Shown piece by piece: positions 11,101 to 21,779 of a stretch of 64,000 nt of DNA. Both the position numbers and the translations under genes were made by a program. Source of the stretch: Gonapodya prolifera JEL478 (taxonomy: Eukaryota; Monoblepharomycota; Monoblepharidomycetes; Monoblepharidales; Gonapodyaceae); assembly GCA_001574975.1 (NCBI GenBank), contig KQ965832.1:93879-157878 (forward strand), given 5' to 3'. Numbering within the stretch: position 1 is the first letter of the stretch; every line of letters begins with the position of its first letter. The notes below the pieces were generated by a model. The model worked only from the letters and a program-made list of their open reading frames with translations, did no database searches and was not told where the DNA came from.

Positions 11101-13011
11101 ATGGGTCAAAGGCAAGCCATGCATTCGCTTTTACGTACACTCGGTGTGCCGAACAAAAAAAGAACAGGTGTGACGAAAGAGCCCGCGGCGCGATTGTGGC
11201 ACACATCCCAAACACGGCACAAACTGCCAAACTTTTTTCGAAACGAAGTACCAAGAGCCATGACTTCTTCAGATTTGACAACAGTCTCTTCACTCAAAGG
11301 CAAGGCGATCGCATCGCCTTTTCCGGACACATATCCAGCCCCGATTCCAACCATAAGTGAGTACATCGAGGCCCGTCTGGACACGAATGAGCGTCAAATA
11401 TACGAAAAGATCGTTGTTGCACGTGAAAATACTCCAGACGACACTGATCACGCAGTCACACTCGAAAACATATATGAAGACCTCGGGTATTCGAACAAAG
11501 CAAATGCAAAAACTGGATTACAGAGAGCTCACTTAGTGCAAGGTGTTGATTATATCATCGGTACTACAAACTGCAACTTTACAATTCAGGCAAATGAAAA
11601 TTTGCCGCGAGGGCGTCCATCCGAGACGATCCTCTTAACATGGAAAGCTGCCACCAAGTTTGCACTCCAAGCGCCGACAAAGGGAGGAAATGCGGTCAGA
11701 GAACTTTTCACCAAGCTATTTGACCTTGTTCAAACATACGCGACATTGCAAGCCAATTACGCTCTTCAATTCAGCAGTAGGCGCGCCAAGCTGGAAGGAG
11801 CTCACAATGCAATCATGTGCCTCTATCAAAACGGGAAGGATGTTAAAGGTGTTTATTGCGGTTCAATCGGCGTTCGAAAAATAGAAACTGGTGAAGTTGA
11901 AGAAGTGTACAAATTCGGATCCACGGGTGACCTTCATGACCGAGTTCTTGCACATCGAAGCAAATTTGGAGAGTTTTACCTCATGTGCTTTTTAGAGACA
12001 CCACTTCACATTGACGTAGAAAAGCACTTCAAGGCTTTGCTCTTGATCCGTAAATGCAGAACAATTGTCAAAGACAACACAGGTGGCAACCAGACTGAGA
12101 TTCTGGCACTTCGATGTGATCTCACTATGAACGGAATAGCAAAACTATATAAGGAGATAAACTATGAGCTCGCGCTTTTAGCGACAAGCGGCGTTTCCGC
12201 GGCTGTGTGTGACACGCCAGAGGTGAAAACGGAATGCGAGAGAACGAAACAGAAAGAGTTTGACATAAAAATAGAACAAGAAAAGACAAAACAGGAGCAA
12301 GAAAAAACAAAACAGGAAGAAGAAAGGACGAAGCAATTACAACTTCAAATTTCTTTGTCCGAGATAAGGGGGTCTTCTGGCAAGGCGCACCAAAGGGCAC
12401 ACAAGGCAACGGATGTCGCCCTTAATGGCGACGAGAGCGACTGGAAGTGCGCCGAGAATGGCGAAGGAAACGACGATGTGAAGGACGACGAGAGCGACTG
12501 GAACGGTGCTGAGAATGACGATTGGAAAGACGAAGAGAGTGGCGACTGGAATGAGGACGAGGGTGATGATACGATAAAACTAGAAGTAGGGGGCGACGCA
12601 CCTGAGAACGGGCAGGGCCCCAGTGGCGAAAAGTTGATTCAGTCTGGGCCTGCGAGCGCCACGCCAATAGCGACGACAACGGCCCCTCCGGCGCAAGGGC
12701 CCATGTTGAGCGCGCTACCGCAGCGAGTATTTGGAGAGAACGAGGCGTGGAACCTCTTCTGGAGCGAATGCATGCAAGGAGCGGGGACTCATGTCCACTT
12801 TGTGACGCTCACGGCGACCTTCAATGTTTGGGCAGAAGATAAAGGGCTTCCCATCCGCGTGATGCCTTGGGGCATCAGACACCAGCTTGAAAGACTCAGT
12901 GTCCGTATCGGGCGCGTCAAGGAGAGAACGAACCAAAATCCACAATATGGCGTGTACAGACACTACCTCACGCCATACGGAGAGCGTCTCTTGCAGCGTG
13001 CACGGCCTTAA
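11101..13011 (+). CDS. MSV199-type protein with GIY-YIG-like segment and acidic tail
   Basis: An intact 636-codon frame; a second possible start is the ATG at 11260. The N-terminal third has an MSV199-like fold (IYEDLGYSNKANAKTGLQRA, then LTWKAATKFALQAPTKGG), which in large DNA viruses binds DNA as an antirepressor-type regulator. Residues about 245-330 look like the GIY-YIG/T5orf172-type segment that often follows (VYCGSIG, YKFGSTGDLHDRVLAHRSKF, then a conserved Glu-Lys-His). A Lys/Glu/Gln coiled-coil-like stretch at residues 375-420 leads into an acidic Asp/Trp-rich repeat. The last 90 residues repeat the module found at the end of helicase copy B. It is the only intact member of its local family. 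Nuclease activity is uncertain because no catalytic residue can be assigned by eye. Confidence 0.75.
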   Translation: MGQRQAMHSLLRTLGVPNKKRTGVTKEPAARLWHTSQTRHKLPNFFRNEVPRAMTSSDLTTVSSLKGKAIASPFPDTYPAPIPTISEYIEARLDTNERQIYEKIVVARENTPDDTDHAVTLENIYEDLGYSNKANAKTGLQRAHLVQGVDYIIGTTNCNFTIQANENLPRGRPSETILLTWKAATKFALQAPTKGGNAVRELFTKLFDLVQTYATLQANYALQFSSRRAKLEGAHNAIMCLYQNGKDVKGVYCGSIGVRKIETGEVEEVYKFGSTGDLHDRVLAHRSKFGEFYLMCFLETPLHIDVEKHFKALLLIRKCRTIVKDNTGGNQTEILALRCDLTMNGIAKLYKEINYELALLATSGVSAAVCDTPEVKTECERTKQKEFDIKIEQEKTKQEQEKTKQEEERTKQLQLQISLSEIRGSSGKAHQRAHKATDVALNGDESDWKCAENGEGNDDVKDDESDWNGAENDDWKDEESGDWNEDEGDDTIKLEVGGDAPENGQGPSGEKLIQSGPASATPIATTTAPPAQGPMLSALPQRVFGENEAWNLFWSECMQGAGTHVHFVTLTATFNVWAEDKGLPIRVMPWGIRHQLERLSVRIGRVKERTNQNPQYGVYRHYLTPYGERLLQRARP

Positions 13012-13014
13012 GTT

Positions 13015-13330
13015 CCATGTCATTGGTCGCTAACTTCACGCATAAAAGCACTTAGCACCGAGGGGACACCTAGATACAATCTATTCTAATTGTTGCACGC
13101 TGTACGAAATTTGGAAAAGTAGTTCTATATGGCCCTACCCTTCTCACAAAGGGGTAGGGAGAGTCAGTGAGATTCAGGACCCTTTTTGGAAATCTCGTGC
13201 AACATCTCACATTTTTGAATGGGTCTTTACACGGCACTACGAGTGTAAAAATCGTTGGTCGCAAGTATATTTTATGTGCAATGACGTTGGCATCATGTGT
13301 CAACGCAGTGGCGTGCGGAGAGCAAGCTAA
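13015..13330 (+). repeat. 300 bp flanking repeat, copy 3
   Basis: Immediately downstream of the intact MSV199-type gene and probably its 3' flank. It is closely similar to copies 1 and 4 from cattggtcgctaacttcacg to gcatcatgtgtcaacgcagtgg. Similarity to copy 1 continues weakly to about 13450. Confidence 0.85.
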
Positions 13331-13643
13331 AATACAAACTGTGATTTTTTTAGTTCGAACATGCCGAATTCCAGGTACTGCCGAAGTCTACGTGTCGGGG
13401 GCTGGGCGCCTGATCGCTATGAGCGAAGCAAACCCACTTTGGCACTGTGCAAGTTGGGCGGCATGACTGGTTTTTTCACCCCCTGTCGCCAGTGCATCGT
13501 ATTTTGATGAAGGTTATTGTATTTTGGTCGCCCAATCCGTTTTCACTTCTACAAATATGCCAATCGTTGGTACTGAGAGGCTATCGACGATAGATACAAA
13601 TGATTCATATCCCAGAGCAGAATTGGTGCCACTACAGTCACGA

Positions 13644-14162
13644 TACAGCTGTACAAACAATTAAGTTTCATACTGTAAACAGTCTAAGCTGTTGCTCGGG
13701 CCAGTTCCTCCGAGTTGTTACTGGGCGACGATTCGCCCATTCGCTGGTTAGTGTCCGATGCCTTGTCCATTGCGCAAGTTAACACCTGCATTGGGGTTAT
13801 GGTTCACCCTGACCTCCTTGGTCCAGATTACATTGCATTGATCATTTTTCCACCCTACTCGACACCCAGCCATTGTAGTAACCTTTGCACTCCGAAGACG
13901 TGCGATCCTTAGTAGGAGCGAACACGGATTTGGTTTGTTGGAGAAGAGGTACGGGCAAGCCCGTACTATTAGCAAGCGGGACAACGACGTTAGCGTCTCG
14001 TTTGGCAGTATGTGAGCCAATGCTGAGATTTTGTTGCCTTGTGACTCTGGCGGCATATTGACACTTCGAGTGTCTCGAAGTGTTGGAAAAATATTTTGAA
14101 AAATCGAAGCCCTTTTAAGTCCATGATCCGTGCACTGACACTCATTTATTTGCAAGACAATA
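13644..14162 (-). mobile_element. Short Fanzor-derived element FzE2 (519 bp)
   Basis: Same ends as FzE1 and FzE3 but reversed. The right end (tacagctgtacaaacaatt) is at the low coordinate and the left end (gacaata) at the high one. The scaffold is well kept (gtaaacagtctaagctgttg, ctcgggccagttcctccgag, ttactggg). The start codon is still ATG (atgagtgtcagtgcacgg), but the mini-frame is broken by frameshifts. The flanking base run beyond the scaffold, read outward, begins tcgtgactgt. Confidence 0.85.
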
Positions 14163-14332
14163 AAACGTCTTCGGGGCGTGCATTTTGACTCTTTTTGTCA
14201 CATCGCGAGTGTCGAGCACGCACGTGAAGTGTAAAGTTCACTGATTCACCCCATGCGCCAGCAATCCCGACACGCAGCTCGTTACCTTTGGAAAAGAATG
14301 ACAAGTCTCTCTGGTTCCAAAATTATGGCGTT

Positions 14333-14480
14333 GAGCACTTCGAGACACTCTAAGTGTCAATATGCCGCCCAGAGTGGGGTCACCAGGCAACACAACCTCT
14401 GTGTCATTTCAGCCAAAAAGGACACAGAGCCCATATCGGGCGTCAAGGAGAACAAGTGTACAGGCACTTCTTTGTGGCGA
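14333..14480 (+). mobile_element. Relic pairing a Fanzor-element piece and an MSV199-gene tail
   Basis: Bases 14337-14400 match the internal palindrome and ORF of the short Fanzor elements (cttcgagacactctaagtgt, then tcaatatgccgcc). Bases 14430-14480 match the end of the MSV199-type gene (atatcgggcgtcaaggagaa). Both are decayed. Confidence 0.55.
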
Positions 14481-14499
14481 AAATGGGATCGCGTATTGT

Positions 14500-14830
14500 C
14501 CGCCCTTATGTTGCATGTCGTTGGTCGCTAACTTCACGCGTAAAAAGCACTTAGCGCCGAGGGCGCGCCGAGATACGAGCCTTTTTTAGTTGTTGCACGT
14601 TGTACGAAATTTGGAAAAGTAGTTATATATGGGGGTACCCAAAAATCACAAAGGGGTAGTGTGAGCCAGTGAGATTCAGGTCCCTTTTTGGAAATCTCGT
14701 GCAACATCTCACATTTTTGAGTGGGTCTTTACTCGGCACTCGGAGTGCAAAGAAACGTTGGTCGCAAGCATTTTTATGTGCAATGACTTTTGGCATCATG
14801 TGTCAACGCAGTGGCTTGCGGAGTGTCCCA
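14500..14830 (+). repeat. 300 bp flanking repeat, copy 4
   Basis: Near-identical to copy 1 (for example gtagttatatatgggggtacc in both). Its 5' side follows the relic tail of an MSV199-type gene, showing that the gene plus its 3' flank was duplicated as a unit. Confidence 0.85.
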
Positions 14831-14925
14831 ACGTCTGGCACTCTTAGCAGGACACAGAGAGGTTCGCAGTGGTGGCCAGTCCCTACAGCCTCCTGACCAC
14901 GCGTTCAGTCCGGGTGGAAGGACAG
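14830..14925 (+). repeat. Dispersed 90 bp repeat, copy 1
   Basis: Shares aggacacagagaggttcgca and then ctgaccacgcgttcagtc, with gggtggaagg, with a second copy at 19811-19915. From here to 15920 I see no gene. Bases 15590-15715 are crowded with gttcg/cgaac words that form many small inverted repeats. Confidence 0.7.
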
Positions 14926-15920
14926 ACTTGTTTTTTTGTCACATCGCGAGTGAAAAGTTCAGTGCTTCGCCCGTGAAGGGTCGAGTGCTCCAGCGTGCGC
15001 CATCAATGCAGACACGCAGTATTTCTGGTGCAAAATCATGCAAAATCTGTCGTACCGCATTTTTTAAACGCCTTATGGTGCGCATTAATGACTCGTTTTT
15101 GACACATTGCGCGGATTGACGGAGCAAGTGTTCGGGCACCTCCACGTCTCCCTGAACCCCCTCCTGGGGCTAAATACTTGGGGCCAAATTCAGTTTCACT
15201 CTGATGAGCGTAAAGGGCGATGACGTCCATATGTGGGGCGTTTAAAAGAAATGTATTTTGTTATGTTATCAGACAACACTAGTGTACTCCACACTTGGCG
15301 TGGTCCCTGCATTGGCCTACACGACTTCTGAAAACCTTTGCAGTGCGATCGGCGCACACATCTGAGTGTGGAAATGAGCATGCCTCTCCTCGCACACTTT
15401 TGAGCAATACCTCACAATCTTGCATCCAGCGCACAATGTGGTATTGTTCAGTGCAAACTGCAGCGTACACCCGCTGCAAGATACCTTCCTCGCTGGCAGG
15501 TTTGGTGTCCATCCCGTCTTTGCCTGGGCAACAAGAAAAACGGTAAACGCTCGAATATATTTGCGAACTGTTTGTGCAACTCAAATACGAACGCCTCACA
15601 CATTCGTCTTCGTGTTCGATTCGTAACCCGAACAACGAACACCCCGACACCCCATTCGAGTACGAGTTCGCTTCGCGAATATCGAAGCAAACTCGAACTT
15701 CACGAATGTTCGTCATGGCGCGACCCGGCAGGTGGGCCAAGTTCACCTGCAGGCGAAAGCGATGAATTTGCGGGAAGGCCGCTTCCAAGAGTTACCTTGT
15801 ACTCGCTTTCTGACCCCCAAAAGTTCTTCATTCTTGAAGTGGCCCACTGACCTGTGCCTCTTTCTTTCCTTTTTGGGGTCCCTTTTTTGCTGCGGTTGGG
15901 CTGTTGCCGCACTCCACACG

Positions 15921-18196
15921 ATGGCTGCGATGGCTGCGTCCCCCCCTTCGGGGCCGGCTGATGAATTGCACGCATCGCTCGGCTGGGGTGATGTAAGATA
16001 CAAGTGGGAACTGGGTTTCGGCCAGGAAGATGTGGAGAAGGCAAAACCACTACCCCATCGGTCGCAGGGCGGGTATGGGAGAGTTTGGGAAGGCACCTAC
16101 CGGAAGCACACACATGTGGCCATCAAGATCGTTGAGATTTTTGCTGACCACTACACAATTGAGGTTGGGATTGTACAGTACTTCGTGGTACGAAACTTGA
16201 GCAACACCGCTCTTCATTGCAGGACCTCGGAAACGAAATTGTACACTGGTACAAATCGAGGCACCCAAATGTTCTCCAACTTCTTGGTGTCTGTCAGTAC
16301 AGCGAATACGAAGCAGGTCTGGTTTCGCCTTTCATGAAAAATGGGAACTGCCTGCAATTCCTTCAAAAAAAAAAAGGACGATGAAGGTGTCCCATGGAGG
16401 AAATTGGCATTGAGTATCGTGAGTACAATTTTCACTTTATTCCAGACCTAGGCTCGCTCCAAGTAAACTGCGCACCGCAGCTGTATGACACCGCTGTCGG
16501 AATGGACTTTCTGCACAGTCGGAAATTGTTACACACAGATTTGAAGCCTGAAAACGTTGTTGTGGACGACCAAGGCCGCGGATTGATCACCGATTTTGGT
16601 TTCGCAAAGAGTTTGTACAATCGTACTGATTTGGAGAAGACCACCGGGAACAGACCAGGGACGAAGATGTATATGTCCCCACAGCGACTCAACCACAAGG
16701 CTTGCACAAAGGAAGACGACGTTTATTCATTTGCTGTTATGGTTGTGACTGTGAGTCTCTGTCTTTGACGAACCCATCGACCTGCTCATTTCAATTGTTG
16801 CAGTTGTGGAAGTGTGAATCGGCTATTCTGAATTTCGATGACACAGATGATGTGCGGAAAGTCCTCTATGGGGATTTTCGGCCTGAAGTCCCCAAGGATC
16901 TACCTGAAGAATTGGGCAACCTTGTTCGAAGATGCTGGCACAAAGAGCCTTCTTATCGACCTGATTTTGCGGAAATAGCATCAGTGTTCAGAGATGCATG
17001 GTGAGCGACAAGCGTGTATCAATTTTCTTTCCTGTGTTCACACCTGTTGCATACAGGTGCAGTTTCCAAGACCCGGAAGAAACCACATCTGCAAATTCAG
17101 TTGGTAGGTTAAGTGAACAACATCCCCCCTTGTGCCGTGAAACTTTGATGAACAAGACCCCAGACCCGCAACCAATGCGTCAGCTGGCCAGTTCAACTCC
17201 TTCCGAGCAATTTTCAACCCCTCCATCGGTATGTGCTGCTCCTTTATCTTGACGCGTGTCCCCACTGAAATATGAGGATCTTTGCATCTTGGACCAGTCT
17301 GTTAGTCTCGCAAGATCTGATACCTCTGAAAGATATTCCCAGTCTCCAACTTCACTGCAACAGCGGGGTGGGCCAGCCCACATCTTTATTGACAACATCA
17401 ACGTCTGGAAGGAGGCCAGGAAACAGGCGCCTTCGCTCAAGGGGATGAACATTGGGCCTGATGGTCTGGAAACACTTCGAGTCAACTATGGTGCATTGGT
17501 GGATGTTGTGCTTGAGGGGCGGCGACTTGGGGAGGGTTTTATTATTGCAAACGGACGTGGGCCTCCACAGTCAGCCTCCTTTAGGAAAAAGTTTCGTGAT
17601 GGAGTGCACATGGTTCCATGGCAACTCAAAGACGAAAGATCTATCAACAATTTGGCACTCACAACTGCTACGAATCTCATGCAGCCTGAGTCCAGCGAGA
17701 AGGGATCTATAATCCTCATTTCAGGAGATTCCAGACACAAGCCATTGGTCGAACGAGCTCTTGAATTGGGGTGGCAAGCAGAAGTTTGGTTCTGGTCAAA
17801 GAGTAAGTTTGAACTTTCCGAGATCTCAGTCAAGAACAGTAACTATAACTTTGCGGTGGCGTACAAGCTCTCAGCGGTGAACTCAGAAACTCTGGTGGAA
17901 CAGTTAGAGAGCTTGATGAACATGACTGGAAATTTTGCTTTTCCGAGATGCCCCTACCTCCGTCGGTGAAGCGCATTCCACCTTTCTTGGAAATTGAAAA
18001 TTCAACGTTTGGTCTTGATGAGATCAACAAACTTTCGAAAGAGCTTAAGCTTGTTCCAATTCACACAAAAGAGGTAGAAGGGGGGAATGGGAGAATCGTT
18101 AAATGGACACTTTTCTACTCAAGCAAGCCGAACTTGAATAGGGCTGTGAATATTTTGAAGAGCAAATGGAATATTGATTGTTTTGCGAGCAGTTAA
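15921..18196 (+). CDS. Protein kinase fused to a NYN ribonuclease-type domain
   Basis: Exons that fit GT-AG rules and phase are 15921-16163, 16223-16418, 16481-16750, 16804-17000, 17057-17228 and 17277 onward. The kinase has a glycine loop (GGYGRVWEG), VAIK lysine, HTDLKPEN catalytic loop (Thr replaces the Arg of HRD), DFG, SPQ in place of APE, and DVYSFAV. A Ser/Pro-rich linker leads to a NYN/PIN-like domain (HIFIDNINVW, VNYGALVDVV, SGDSRHKPLVERALELGWQ), a family of metal-dependent RNases. The last 80 residues lie in a shifted frame (start near 17945), suggesting a frame error or unrecognised intron near 17870-17920. An A11 run at 16365-16375 also shifts the frame by one; ten A would restore it. 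The fusion means phospho-signalling could control RNA cleavage in one polypeptide, an inference. Kinase and NYN calls are firm; that they are one gene rests on matching splice phases. Confidence 0.75.
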
Positions 18197-18507
18197 ATTT
18201 AAACAATTGGATTTCTCAGAGAATTAATCGAAGTTTGATGACAATGTAAGGGGCAAGGTGCGGCATAATAACAGGAATCGTTTCAAAATCAATTCTCCTA
18301 CCACCGGGCTTTTAAATGGCTAGCAATCCATACAAGTGCACTTCAGTAGCTTGCCATTGGGCATATTCAATGTGATCATTTTAAACTGCTGTTACCGAGG
18401 GATTAAGGACGAGGTGAAGAAAATAAAAATCGGTCAGGAAAGCGACTCACTCCACTCTACCAAATCGTCTACTTTATGTTTACAAATTAGCAAACTCTGC
18501 AATTCCA

Positions 18508-19143
18508 ATGTGGACCGTTGAGGAGATCATTCGCGTGACAGAAGGGAAACTCACTCACGAGAGAGTGAAGCAATGCACGACTGCGACGAGACTCCTGGTC
18601 GCTCTTTGTGGATATGCTTGGTTCAAAAATCCGCTCACATTTCGCGGACAGCCGGTGATTGCCATGAGTCAAGCCATTGGAAACGTCAGACTTCCATTTA
18701 AAGACTGGTCAGGCCCTGCTTGTCGAATCCCAGACGATGGAGCCAGAGGTCATTGGTGGATGCGTATTGCAGTCCAGGCCGGCATCAAACCGGAGCACAG
18801 CGGAACTGCTGACCATGATTTGTGCACCTCCGGCGACCAGGCTGAGAATGGGGTGGAGTGGTGGGACATTGATTTGACTGGATATCAATTCTCGACGAAG
18901 ATGAACCCCAATCACGTTGTCCCAGTAAATTCAAAGAACAGCGTGGCTAATATACTTCGCGTCGATTTTGCGGGGAATGAAGTATCGCTCGGCGGTGAGG
19001 AGAATAGGTCTGAGTGTAGAGAGCAAGGTGTATTGCTGAAGGATCAGTTCCAAAACAGAAACGAAGTGTTTGCTCTGTTTTGTAAGACGCATGCGGAGAT
19101 TGTTCAACCTTTGATAAGTTGCTACAAGAACTTGCATATGTAG
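18508..19143 (+). CDS. Hypothetical protein, 211 aa
   Basis: An uninterrupted frame starting MWTVEEIIRVTEGKL. It has a Trp-rich middle (GHWWMRIAVQAGI, VEWWDIDLTGYQF) and no visible signal, membrane span or zinc motif. I do not recognise the family. Its last 65 codons overlap the 3' end of the minus-strand F-box frame, so one of the two gene ends is probably mis-extended. Confidence 0.5.
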   Translation: MWTVEEIIRVTEGKLTHERVKQCTTATRLLVALCGYAWFKNPLTFRGQPVIAMSQAIGNVRLPFKDWSGPACRIPDDGARGHWWMRIAVQAGIKPEHSGTADHDLCTSGDQAENGVEWWDIDLTGYQFSTKMNPNHVVPVNSKNSVANILRVDFAGNEVSLGGEENRSECREQGVLLKDQFQNRNEVFALFCKTHAEIVQPLISCYKNLHM

Positions 19144-19612
19144 ATGTTCCATTCAACAGAATGCGTTCCAGAAACTCCATTCTAGAATTAGGAAAGGTGG
19201 CTACAGACCGCTGGTCAGTCCATACGCACAGATACAGAGATGGATCCTGACCAAGGTAATACGTTTTGTCGTTTGGGAGGTTCAGGACAATCCAAACCGT
19301 GCCATACCGCGGACTCATTGCAACGTATCTTTGAACAATCCCAAATGTGAGTGGGTCCCTAACTTTTGCAGTCTGGAGACATGCCAGCGATTCATGTATT
19401 CCGTGGGGCAGGGTGAGAGGGCACCGCACCCTTTGCCACTGGAGGGACTTTTCAAGTTTAAAGCGCGTGTCAATGTCTGAGAAGGCGTGTATCATAAGCA
19501 AGATCTCGTTTGGTAACTTGCAACGTGGTGCAGAGCGCAGGGCTATGCCTGACTCTGTTTTCTTTTTCCTTGGCTTTCTGTGGCTGTTCAATTTGCGGCG
19601 TCTTTTTCCCAT
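18947..19612 (-). CDS. F-box-like protein
   Basis: From the ATG at 19612 the frame starts with a basic leader (MGKRRRKLNSHRKPRKKK), then an F-box-like helix pair (KLPNEILLMIHAFSDIDTRF) near residues 32-52. F-boxes bind Skp1 and recruit substrates to SCF ubiquitin ligases. About 120 further residues look like protein (YVAMSPRYGTVWIVLNLP). The last 60 or so, overlapping the plus-strand gene, look like antisense of that gene, so the real end may come earlier by a splice I cannot place. The track-level start further upstream at 19654 is less likely because the basic leader begins at an internal Met. Confidence 0.5.
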   Translation of the reverse strand: MGKRRRKLNSHRKPRKKKTESGIALRSAPRCKLPNEILLMIHAFSDIDTRFKLEKSLQWQRVRCPLTLPHGIHESLACLQTAKVRDPLTFGIVQRYVAMSPRYGTVWIVLNLPNDKTYYLGQDPSLYLCVWTDQRSVATFPNSRMEFLERILLNGTSTYASSCSNLSKVEQSPHASYKTEQTLRFCFGTDPSAIHLALYTQTYSPHRRAILHSPQNRREVY

Positions 19613-19810
19613 ATTCAGAACGAGGAAAAACGAAAGTGGGAGGGCGAAATGCAACAGGAAATGGCAAAACGGTTAAGGGAGACGCGCACTACGGGCATGG
19701 GGGGTCCACATGACCCCGCGTCTCAGAGACAATGTAGCGCGCACACGTGCGTTTTGCAAATAATGTATTTTCGAATAGTGGTGTCGCACTGACTGGTGGG
19801 GACAAAACAA

Positions 19811-19915
19811 AACGTCTGGGACTCGCAGCAGGACACAGAGAGGTTCGCAATTGGGGGGTTAGATAACCCTGCCCTACTCCCACCTGACCACGCGTTCAGT
19901 CTGGGTGGAAGGCAA
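19811..19915 (+). repeat. Dispersed 90 bp repeat, copy 2
   Basis: Matches 14830-14925 with an insertion of about 10 bases in the middle. The DNA on to 20230 shows no supportable gene. Confidence 0.7.
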
Positions 19916-20238
19916 GCGCTGCGCTTCAGGTCGCGTCGCGAAGCAGGTTGTGGCCTAGACAGCTAAGGCTCTTTCAGAGCCTAGCCCAGACCAGCCAACC
20001 GTGCCGCTCTGACGGATATATTGAAGCCGTTCGCTATGCCAAGCTCGCAATGCGAGCGACCACCGGGACGTCACTCCGTCAGGCGTCGCTGCGCAGATTT
20101 TACTCCGCGTAACTTCTCAGTGTGTGCGTTCGAGTCGAGTGGACTTTGAGTGTAAAAAATCACGGCAGAATAAACGCACCTTCTATATTGCCGAGCTCAG
20201 GGTAAAAGCGGAAGAACCACATTTAGCCTGAAGATTTT

Positions 20239-20570
20239 CTGCTTTTGGAAAGTCTCTGGGCCAAAACATGGTGTTGAGCTGTGACGTCGCGCTAGGCGCT
20301 AAACGCCTTCGCGCATGTGCGTTTTCGGTCTTTTTACCACACTTCGAGTGTCAAAAGCACTTCATTTGTGGATGGCACGCGCAGCTTGAAATTCGAGCCT
20401 GGAACTTTAGTTTTGAAGTCTTCTGTATTTCCACGCCCAGACCTACAGCGCAGTACGTTTTGAAAAAGTTTGAAAGTCTCCTGGTCCCCAAACATGGTGT
20501 TGAGCGCTGTTGTCGCGCTACGCGCTAACCGCCTTCGCGCATTTTTGGCCCTTTTTACCACACTGTCTAT
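20239..20570 (+). repeat. Satellite-like 200 bp repeat, about 1.5 units
   Basis: The unit runs aaagtctc-tgg-ccaaaacatggtgttgag, then cgctaaacgccttcgcgcat, ttttaccacacttcgagtgtc and tttagttttgaagtcttc. A second partial unit starts near 20480. More units occur at 51005-51480 and, inverted, at 51630-51755. The 20571-20980 interval holds nothing I can identify. Confidence 0.75.
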
Positions 20571-20984
20571 CTCATCTATGAGATTGATCACGACGAAGAA
20601 CGAAGAGCGCGGTATAGAAAGGAACAAAAATGAAGATAAAATATCAGCACTGAAGCAGCTCCTTGTAGTATGCACCTCCATCTCGGCAACAGCGGGTGCA
20701 GACAATCGAAGGCCACTTGAACACTTCCATCAGATTCACTTCAAACAAGACTATTTGACTGTAGAGTCGCACATAATTATTGATATTTGATGCACCTAGT
20801 TTCTGAAATGCGCACGGGAGAGGGAGCCCGGCACGGAACAGCTGGAAAGGCATCACACCGGATTGATACGCGGAAGCAAAACGCAAACACGACAAGACAC
20901 ATGGAAAACGTTATTACCCTTTTTCGACGTGTCCGTGTTTATGCGTGTTGCAGGGAAAGGGGCCCGGTCATTCGTGACCGGTCG

Positions 20985-21779
20985 AATTATTGGACAAGAA
21001 GACCCCAATCGAGAAGACCATGGAGGCGTTGGTGCAGCTGAAAAAGTGAGTGTGAAGTTGTTGCAACAACTTTTTGATCTTCGGGATTGTAAATCATTCA
21101 CAGCGAGGGAAAGATTAAGTACTTCGGTCTATATTGAATCTCTGCCAGTACACTCCGTCGGGCGAGCAAAATCGCTCACGTCGACGCCATCCAAGTAGAA
21201 TACAGTGAGTTTCAACCCACATAAAGTTCACATTCCTTTCCACCCCGACACGTACACTCGCGACTTCTGATTTCGCCACTCATCATTCACAATTCAAGGC
21301 CCTTCGCTCTTAACAAAACGGCCCAACTCAACCTCCTCGGCACTGCCAAAGGACTCGGTACCGCCGTCGTCGCATACTCCCTGCTCGGGCGCGGAATGCT
21401 CTCTGGGACGATTAAATTCCCCTCCGACTTCAGACCAACTGACTTGCGGAAGTACCTCCCGCGCTTCTTCACCGAGAACTTCCTCAACAACCTCGAGACC
21501 GTGGAGACCATCGCGGCGTTTGCGCGGCGCAAAGGGTGCGCGCCGTCTCAGCTCACTTTGGCGTGGCTCCTAAAGCAGGATGAGAGCGTCATCCCGATTC
21601 CGGGAACGACGAGCGTGGAGAGGTTGAAGGAGAACTTTGGCGCGTTGAGCGTGAGTCTCTCGGATGAGGAGAGCGCCGAGATCAGGAGGGCCGTCGAGGC
21701 GGCGGAAATTGCGAGAGGGAGATATCCGGAGTCGGTGATGGCGGATATGTATGCGGATACACCGGTGTTGGCGGCGTAA
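20985..21779 (+). pseudogene. Aldo-keto reductase, 5'-truncated pseudogene
   Basis: Three exon pieces match the two intact neighbours and keep their intron positions: 20985-21045, 21104-21204 and 21299-21779. The first exon and most of the second, which carry the catalytic Asp, Tyr and Lys, are absent. An in-frame TGA interrupts the third-exon equivalent near 21132. The last exon is open and ends ADMYADTPVLAA. It is the decayed first member of a tandem array. Confidence 0.85.

Noticed and set aside
15590-15715. A possible structured RNA in the gttcg/cgaac-rich stretch
   Set aside because: Many small inverted words but no single stable fold or conservation to support a gene.
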